From: Rikenellaceae bacterium
GTDB lineage: Bacteria > Bacteroidota > Bacteroidia > Bacteroidales > UBA932
Direction: 5' to 3'
DNA length: 11,917 nt
Assembly (NCBI GenBank): GCA_900769145.1
Contig: CAAGFN010000185.1
Span: 1 to 11,917 of the forward strand
This document shows, one piece after another, positions 7,833-11,917 of this stretch (its first letter is position 1; each line of letters opens with the position of its first letter). The notes beneath the pieces are model-generated. The model was not told where the DNA came from and made no database searches. It saw only the letters and a list, made by a program, of their open reading frames with translations. Made by a program: the position numbers and the translations under genes.

Positions 7833-10120
7833 TGATACTCAGAAAATTAGCTTTTATGGCCGCTTGTGCTTCCCTCCTCGCATCCTGTTGCGGGGAGGAG
7901 GCCCGGGCCTATGTTGACGACCCAGTGTCGTATGTCAGTACTCTCGTCGGTACGGAATCTACCTTCGAACTCTCCACAGGAAATACCTACCCTGCCGTGG
8001 CAATGCCTTGGGGTATGAATTTCTGGACTCCGCAGACCGGGCGCAATGGTGACGGCTGGACATACCAGTACACCGCCACCAAGATGAGAGGTCTCAAGCA
8101 GACCCATCAGCCAAGCCCTTGGATAAACGACTATGGCGCATTCTCGCTTATGCCTGTGACTACCGGCCCGGTTTTCAATGAGAAGGAGAGGGAGAGCTGG
8201 TTCTCCCACAAGGCCGAGATTGCCACTCCGTACTATTACAGGGTTTATCTCGCCGAGCACGATGTGGTGGCTGAGATTGCCCCTACCGAGCGGGCTGCCG
8301 CATTCAGGCTTACATATCCTGAGTCAGACGCTTCGTATCTGGTCATCGATGCCTACCAGCACGGCTCGTACGTGAAGGTGATTCCGGAGAAGAACATGGT
8401 AGTGGGCTATGCCACGAACAACCATGGCGGGGTTCCGGAGAATTTCCGCAACTGGTTCGTCGTTGTTTCCGACACACCTTTCGAGACATTCAGCGTCATT
8501 GACGGGGACACTCCGGCCGAAGGTGTTGAGGTAAGCGCCGACCATGCTCTCGCAATGGTGGGTTTCAGGACAAAAAGAGGCCAGGAAGTCAATCTCAAGG
8601 TAGCCTCATCCTTCATCAGCGAGGAGCAGGCGGAACTCAATCTCCGCGAACTTGACGGCAAGTCATTCGATGATGTCAAGACTGCCTGCCATGATAGATG
8701 GAACGAAGTCCTTGGCCGCATTGCCGTGAAGGACAACAATATAGACCGCCTCCGCACGTTCTATTCCTGCCTCTACAGATCCCTTCTTTTCCCTCGCGAC
8801 CTCTCTGAGGTCAATGCGGCAGGGGAGAGGGTTCACTACAGCCCTTACAATGGGGAAGTCCTTCCGGGCTATATGACCACCGATACAGGTTTCTGGGATA
8901 CCTTCAGGAGCCTCTTCCCGCTTATGAACCTGGTATATCCGGACCAGAGCGTGAAGGTGCAGGAAGGCCTCGTGAATGCCTGGCTTGAGAGCGGCTTCCT
9001 TCCTGAGTGGGCCAGCCCTGGTCACCGGGGATGTATGGTCGGCAACAACTCCGCTTCCGTCGTTGCTGACGCCTACATCAACGGAATCCGTGGTTACGAT
9101 GCGGAGAAATTATGGGATGCTGTCATCTCAGGAGCGCATTCAGTTCATCCTCAGGTCAGCTCTACTGGCCGTCGCGGCTGGGAATACTATGACAGGCTGG
9201 GCTATGTGCCTTGCAATGTCGGCATCAATGAGAGTGCTGCCCGTACCCTTGAATACGCATACAACGACTGGTGCATATATACATTCGGAAAGGCCCTCGG
9301 CAAGTCCGAGGAAGAACTCGCTCCGTATGCCAAGGCTGCATTGAACTACAAGAACCTCTTCAATCCTGACTACAAGCTGATGGTCGGCAGGAATGAGGAC
9401 GGAACATTCTCCGAGCCTTTCAGCCCGCTCAAATGGGGCGGCGACTTCACCGAGGGCAACAGCCTCCACTACACCTGGTCTGTATTCCACGATCCGGCAG
9501 GTCTCATCGGCCTGATGGGCGGTGACAATGAGTTCGGCAATATGATTGACTCCGTATTCAACATCCCTCCGCATTTCGATGACAGCTACTACGGCCGTCC
9601 TATTCACGAAATCAGGGAGATGCAGGTGATGAATATGGGCAACTACGCCCACGGCAACCAGCCTATCCAGCACATGATTTATCTCTATGACTGGTGCGGT
9701 CAGCCTTGGAAGGCCCAGGCACGTGTACGCGAGGTTATGGACAAGTTCTACACTGCCGCTCCGGACGGATATTGCGGTGACGAGGACAATGGCCAGACAT
9801 CCGCCTGGTACGTGTTCTCCGCAATGGGATTCTACCCTGTATGCCCGGCTTCCGGCCAGTTCGCTGTCGGTACGCCTCTCTTCAAGGAGGTCAGGGTGAC
9901 ATTGCCGTCAGGCAAGAAGTTCACCATCTCCGCTCCGGACAATTCCGACGATAACTATTATATCAAGTCAATGAAGGTGAACGGCCGCAGCCAGAACAGA
10001 ACCTGGCTCTCGTACGATGAACTCGCCTCCGGAGCTGATATCGTGTTCGAGATGACGGACTCCCCGGTCAAGACCAGAGGAGCCGCCAAAGAGGACAGGC
10101 CTTATTCATTCTCAGAATAA
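7832..10120 (+). CDS. GH92 exo-alpha-mannosidase, predicted alpha-1,2-specific, lipoprotein
   Basis: This 762-residue lipoprotein has the lipobox LASC (Cys19, followed by Cys20-Gly-Glu-Glu). An N-terminal beta-sandwich (about 30-270) is followed by an (alpha/alpha)6 barrel (about 290-740). GH92 hallmarks are THQPSPWINDYG (91-102), EGNSLHYTW from E541, HE at 592-593 in PIHEIREMQ, YAHGNQPIQH, and GDEDNGQTSAWYVFS with D650 and D652. From memory, BT3990 uses E533 as catalytic acid, H584-E585 (with W88) for alpha-1,2 recognition, and D642/D644 as base. The spacings E to HE (51) and HE to D (58) are identical here, and W97 fits W88. I therefore predict calcium-dependent, inverting alpha-1,2-mannosidase activity. 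Its ATG overlaps the previous TAA by one base. Its own stop lies inside the 3' end of the converging sialidase gene (9-bp overlap). Family certain; linkage inferred. Confidence 0.97.
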   Translation: MILRKLAFMAACASLLASCCGEEARAYVDDPVSYVSTLVGTESTFELSTGNTYPAVAMPWGMNFWTPQTGRNGDGWTYQYTATKMRGLKQTHQPSPWINDYGAFSLMPVTTGPVFNEKERESWFSHKAEIATPYYYRVYLAEHDVVAEIAPTERAAAFRLTYPESDASYLVIDAYQHGSYVKVIPEKNMVVGYATNNHGGVPENFRNWFVVVSDTPFETFSVIDGDTPAEGVEVSADHALAMVGFRTKRGQEVNLKVASSFISEEQAELNLRELDGKSFDDVKTACHDRWNEVLGRIAVKDNNIDRLRTFYSCLYRSLLFPRDLSEVNAAGERVHYSPYNGEVLPGYMTTDTGFWDTFRSLFPLMNLVYPDQSVKVQEGLVNAWLESGFLPEWASPGHRGCMVGNNSASVVADAYINGIRGYDAEKLWDAVISGAHSVHPQVSSTGRRGWEYYDRLGYVPCNVGINESAARTLEYAYNDWCIYTFGKALGKSEEELAPYAKAALNYKNLFNPDYKLMVGRNEDGTFSEPFSPLKWGGDFTEGNSLHYTWSVFHDPAGLIGLMGGDNEFGNMIDSVFNIPPHFDDSYYGRPIHEIREMQVMNMGNYAHGNQPIQHMIYLYDWCGQPWKAQARVREVMDKFYTAAPDGYCGDEDNGQTSAWYVFSAMGFYPVCPASGQFAVGTPLFKEVRVTLPSGKKFTISAPDNSDDNYYIKSMKVNGRSQNRTWLSYDELASGADIVFEMTDSPVKTRGAAKEDRPYSFSE

Positions 10121-11431
10121 TACCGTTTTTCTAAGTCTGTACATATCCAGCGTCAATGAGTCCACTGGGACTGACGTGTAAACCAGGTCGTAACCATTAC
10201 CGGCCTGGTTTAGTTTTTCCTCCAGGAAGATGCCTATGCGCCCGTTGGACTGGACATCCATCGTCGAGTAGGCTGACTGGGTGTCGGAAATGCGGTAGGT
10301 TTCCTGCCAGGAACCGGCGAATGACTCGGATGTAATTTGGGCTGTCTCCGGGTTCAACTTCTTGAAATAGATGGCCACGTTTGACCTTCTCGGCCCGATT
10401 GGAACCGACTGCAGGGCGATGTGGCACTTGTTTCCGGTGGCCTTCTCGATTACCGGGAGAATGAGGATTTCACCGTTGGTTCCGATATCCTTGCTTGTTA
10501 TGCAACCGTTGTTGGATGTGCTGGAATATACCTCCTTGTCCCAGGTTCCGGCTCCGCTCTTCCTGTCCGTGTAGGTGAATACATTGAAATACCTTCCTCC
10601 GTTCACGCGGCTGCTTAGGACCACTCTTCCGTCAGGGAGTTCCTCGCACTTGGCCTCATTGCCGTTAGGGGAAGGCTGGACATCAGGGCCTCCGAGGGCA
10701 GCCCAGGTCTTGCCGAAATCATCGCTGAAAATTACCTTGTTGCCGCCCGGCCTGGCTATGATGGCGGCATAAAGGCGGTAATGCGAACCTTCCTTGACAA
10801 TGCGGCTCTGCATTATTTTTCCGGAGGCGATGAAACAGCTCTGGAATGTCCCCGATGCGCAGTCATCGAAAATGCTGTAGATGTCCTCGGTAATGTCCTT
10901 CATTTCCGTCCAGGTTTCACCCTTGTCATTGCTCCTGAACTCCGCCACGCGGCATGGATTGGTCCTCTTCCCGGCGAAGTAACCTGTTGAGCCGCAGACG
11001 GTTATAAGTAAAGTCTCATTGGTCTCACAGTCGCTCACTATGGCTGCGTCCCCGTATGCGCAGGTGGCTCCGGTCTGGCCGTCTCCCTCTACCAGCACCC
11101 TCTCCTCGCCCCAGGTCTGGCCATTGTCCTTGGAAATCCTGTAATGCAGGTCAATACGTCCGCTTCCTATGTCTCCCTTTCCGTGCCTGTAGTCCCCGAT
11201 TGCCACAAGAGTGCCGTCATTGTAGGTAGCGAGTGCCGGGATTCTGTACGGGATGTCAGAATCCGGCTTGTTCTCGAACAATGTTTCCCTCAATATTATT
11301 CCGTCATCCTCGAAAGCAGGCTCCTCCTCCGGAATCTCCGGGGAGTTGCCGGAACATCCGTTGAGAACAAACATAGTGGCGGCCAGGGCCATCGGAAGCC
11401 ACTGGGCAGCAAGTAAAGTACGCAAGTTCAT
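10112..11431 (-). CDS. GH33 exo-alpha-sialidase (neuraminidase), lipoprotein
   Basis: This 439-residue protein has a type II signal peptide (lipobox LNGC, Cys26) and an acidic linker (PEIPEEEPAFEDD). The GH33 six-bladed propeller is shown by the RIP motif YRIPALA (R63) and three complete Asp boxes, SKDNGQTW (100-107), SNDKGETW (167-174) and SDDFGKTW (236-243), with a degenerate fourth near 292-297. Likely catalytic residues are D87 (acid/base, before RIDLHYRIS), E259 paired with Y388 (in QSAYSTMD), and the arginine triad R63, R275 and R348 or R349. The E259-to-R275 spacing of 16 equals that in the Micromonospora enzyme as I recall it. It would release terminal sialic acid from glycoconjugates at the cell surface or in the periplasm. 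No lectin domain is visible. It is transcribed towards the GH92 gene and overlaps it by 9 bp tail to tail, so it is a separate transcript, probably from the element at 11461-11468. Confidence 0.96.
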   Translation of the reverse strand: MNLRTLLAAQWLPMALAATMFVLNGCSGNSPEIPEEEPAFEDDGIILRETLFENKPDSDIPYRIPALATYNDGTLVAIGDYRHGKGDIGSGRIDLHYRISKDNGQTWGEERVLVEGDGQTGATCAYGDAAIVSDCETNETLLITVCGSTGYFAGKRTNPCRVAEFRSNDKGETWTEMKDITEDIYSIFDDCASGTFQSCFIASGKIMQSRIVKEGSHYRLYAAIIARPGGNKVIFSDDFGKTWAALGGPDVQPSPNGNEAKCEELPDGRVVLSSRVNGGRYFNVFTYTDRKSGAGTWDKEVYSSTSNNGCITSKDIGTNGEILILPVIEKATGNKCHIALQSVPIGPRRSNVAIYFKKLNPETAQITSESFAGSWQETYRISDTQSAYSTMDVQSNGRIGIFLEEKLNQAGNGYDLVYTSVPVDSLTLDMYRLRKTVLF

Positions 11432-11460
11432 AATAATCTGATAATTATTCAGTAAGTATA

Positions 11461-11468
11461 CAAATATA
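11461..11468 (-). promoter_or_regulatory. Bacteroides-type -7 element for the sialidase gene
   Basis: On the minus strand this reads TATATTTG, an exact match to TAnnTTTG and the same eight bases as the element before the enzyme genes at 3154-3161. It lies 29 bp upstream of the sialidase ATG (11429-11431), so the leader would be about 20-25 bases. No clear -33 TTTG is present at the expected spacing. Confidence 0.45.
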
Positions 11469-11512
11469 GGAATTTGGGCGAATTCATTGTAGTTTTCTTC
11501 TCAAAAATTCAC

Positions 11513-11520
11513 TAATTTTG
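11513..11520 (+). promoter_or_regulatory. Bacteroides-type -7 element for the nhaA-like gene
   Basis: TAATTTTG at 11513-11520 matches TAnnTTTG on the plus strand, 50 bp before the antiporter ATG. A weak TTTT lies at 11493-11496, closer than the usual -33 spacing. Together with the minus-strand element at 11461-11468 it makes the 139-bp region a plausible divergent promoter region. The evidence is the -7 match and the position only. Confidence 0.35.
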
Positions 11521-11570
11521 TCCCCCGTATGACCGGACATCAATGAGATGCCCCAAATAATCGCACTATA

Positions 11571-11917
11571 ATGCATCTTATACCGACATATTCCATTGCG
11601 AAGCAGTACCGCCTTTTCGAGAAGGGCAGTTACCGCATATTCAGCAAACCCTGGGCAGGAGGACTCCTTCTACTCGTCTGCGTGATAATCGCAATGCTCC
11701 TGGCCAACCTTCCGTTCACCCGGGATTACTATGAGGCCTTCCTGAGCACCAGCCTTTCAATGTCCATCCAGAGCCCTGCCGACGCTGTCGGATTCAGGAC
11801 CATTGACTGGGTGTTCCCGAAAGACCTCACGGTGGAGAGGTTCATCAATGACATATTGATGGTGATTTTCTTCTTCACAGTCGGCCTTGAAATCAAGCGT
11901 GAAGTGCTTGTAGGCCA
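11571..11917 (+). CDS. nhaA: NhaA-family Na+/H+ antiporter, N-terminal part (runs off the window)
   Basis: The frame is open from ATG 11571 to the right edge, giving 115 residues plus two bases. A first membrane helix (WAGGLLLLVCVIIAMLLANLPF region, about residues 32-53) is followed by a loop and by FINDILMVIFFFTVGLEI then KREVLVG. The block VGLEIKRE (104-111) is a signature of NhaA, an inner-membrane antiporter that exports Na+ in exchange for protons and supports pH and salt homeostasis. In-frame sequence upstream hits TGA at 11544-11546 with no other ATG between, so this start is the only ATG choice. A mini-frame ending in TAA overlaps the start codon (TAATG). The gene is not an obvious part of the glycan locus and probably marks its boundary. 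Confidence 0.94.
   Translation, partial: MHLIPTYSIAKQYRLFEKGSYRIFSKPWAGGLLLLVCVIIAMLLANLPFTRDYYEAFLSTSLSMSIQSPADAVGFRTIDWVFPKDLTVERFINDILMVIFFFTVGLEIKREVLVG

Noticed and set aside
10102..10130. Possible terminator for the GH92 transcript: TTATTC (10102-10107) pairs with GAATAA (10115-10120), with TTTTT at 10126-10130.
   Set aside because: The stem is only six pairs, nearly all A-T, and five unpaired bases separate it from the T run. Too weak to call as an intrinsic terminator.
10151..10176. Inverted repeat CGTCA...TGACG with an inner GTCC/GGAC stem, shortly after the GH92 stop.
   Set aside because: It needs a four-base bulge, has no T tract on either strand and lies within the sialidase coding end, where coding constraint explains the sequence.
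1..11917. Search for CRISPR arrays, tRNA genes, insertion sequences, direct repeats or phage attachment sites.
   Set aside because: No repeated units, clover-leaf sequences, transposase motifs or terminal repeats were found by eye. The only gap over 100 bp is 11432-11570, which holds the divergent promoter candidates.

Overview
The window looks like chromosomal DNA of a Bacteroidota member, most likely of the order Bacteroidales. The evidence is a SusC/SusD pair, a train of lipoprotein glycosidases, Bacteroides-type -7 promoter elements (TAnnTTTG) and few strong Shine-Dalgarno sites. The base composition is moderately GC-rich and looks even throughout. I cannot fix the genus. There are no tRNA or rRNA genes, insertion sequences, CRISPR arrays or phage genes.

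Layout: positions 1-3083 hold the uptake part of a polysaccharide utilization locus (PUL): the last 46 codons of a SusC-type TonB-dependent transporter, a complete and long SusD-like glycan-binding lipoprotein, and a DUF3823-type lipoprotein. A convincing intrinsic terminator (hairpin 3102-3133 plus six T) and a -7-like element (3154-3161) separate this part from the degradation part at 3181-10120. That part has three tightly packed lipoprotein genes: an unclassified TIM-barrel glycosidase-like protein with a GH42-style middle domain, a GtaA-like protein (DUF4964/DUF5127/DUF4965/DUF1793) with an inserted jelly-roll domain, and a GH92 alpha-mannosidase. Both junctions between these genes have the form TAATG.

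On the opposite strand, converging on the GH92 gene and overlapping it by 9 bp, is a complete GH33 sialidase lipoprotein (10112-11431). A 139-bp divergent intergenic region follows, and then the start of an NhaA-type Na+/H+ antiporter that runs off the right edge. The antiporter probably marks the edge of the PUL.

How the genes work together (inference): SusC/SusD and the DUF3823 protein would capture and import an alpha-mannose-containing glycan. The spacing of key GH92 residues matches my memory of the alpha-1,2-mannosidase BT3990. The sialidase would remove capping sialic acid. This fits host-type glycoprotein glycans, although the sialidase may be independently regulated. The two least understood enzymes, at 3181-5340 and 5367-7832, are the best candidates for new activities in this locus.
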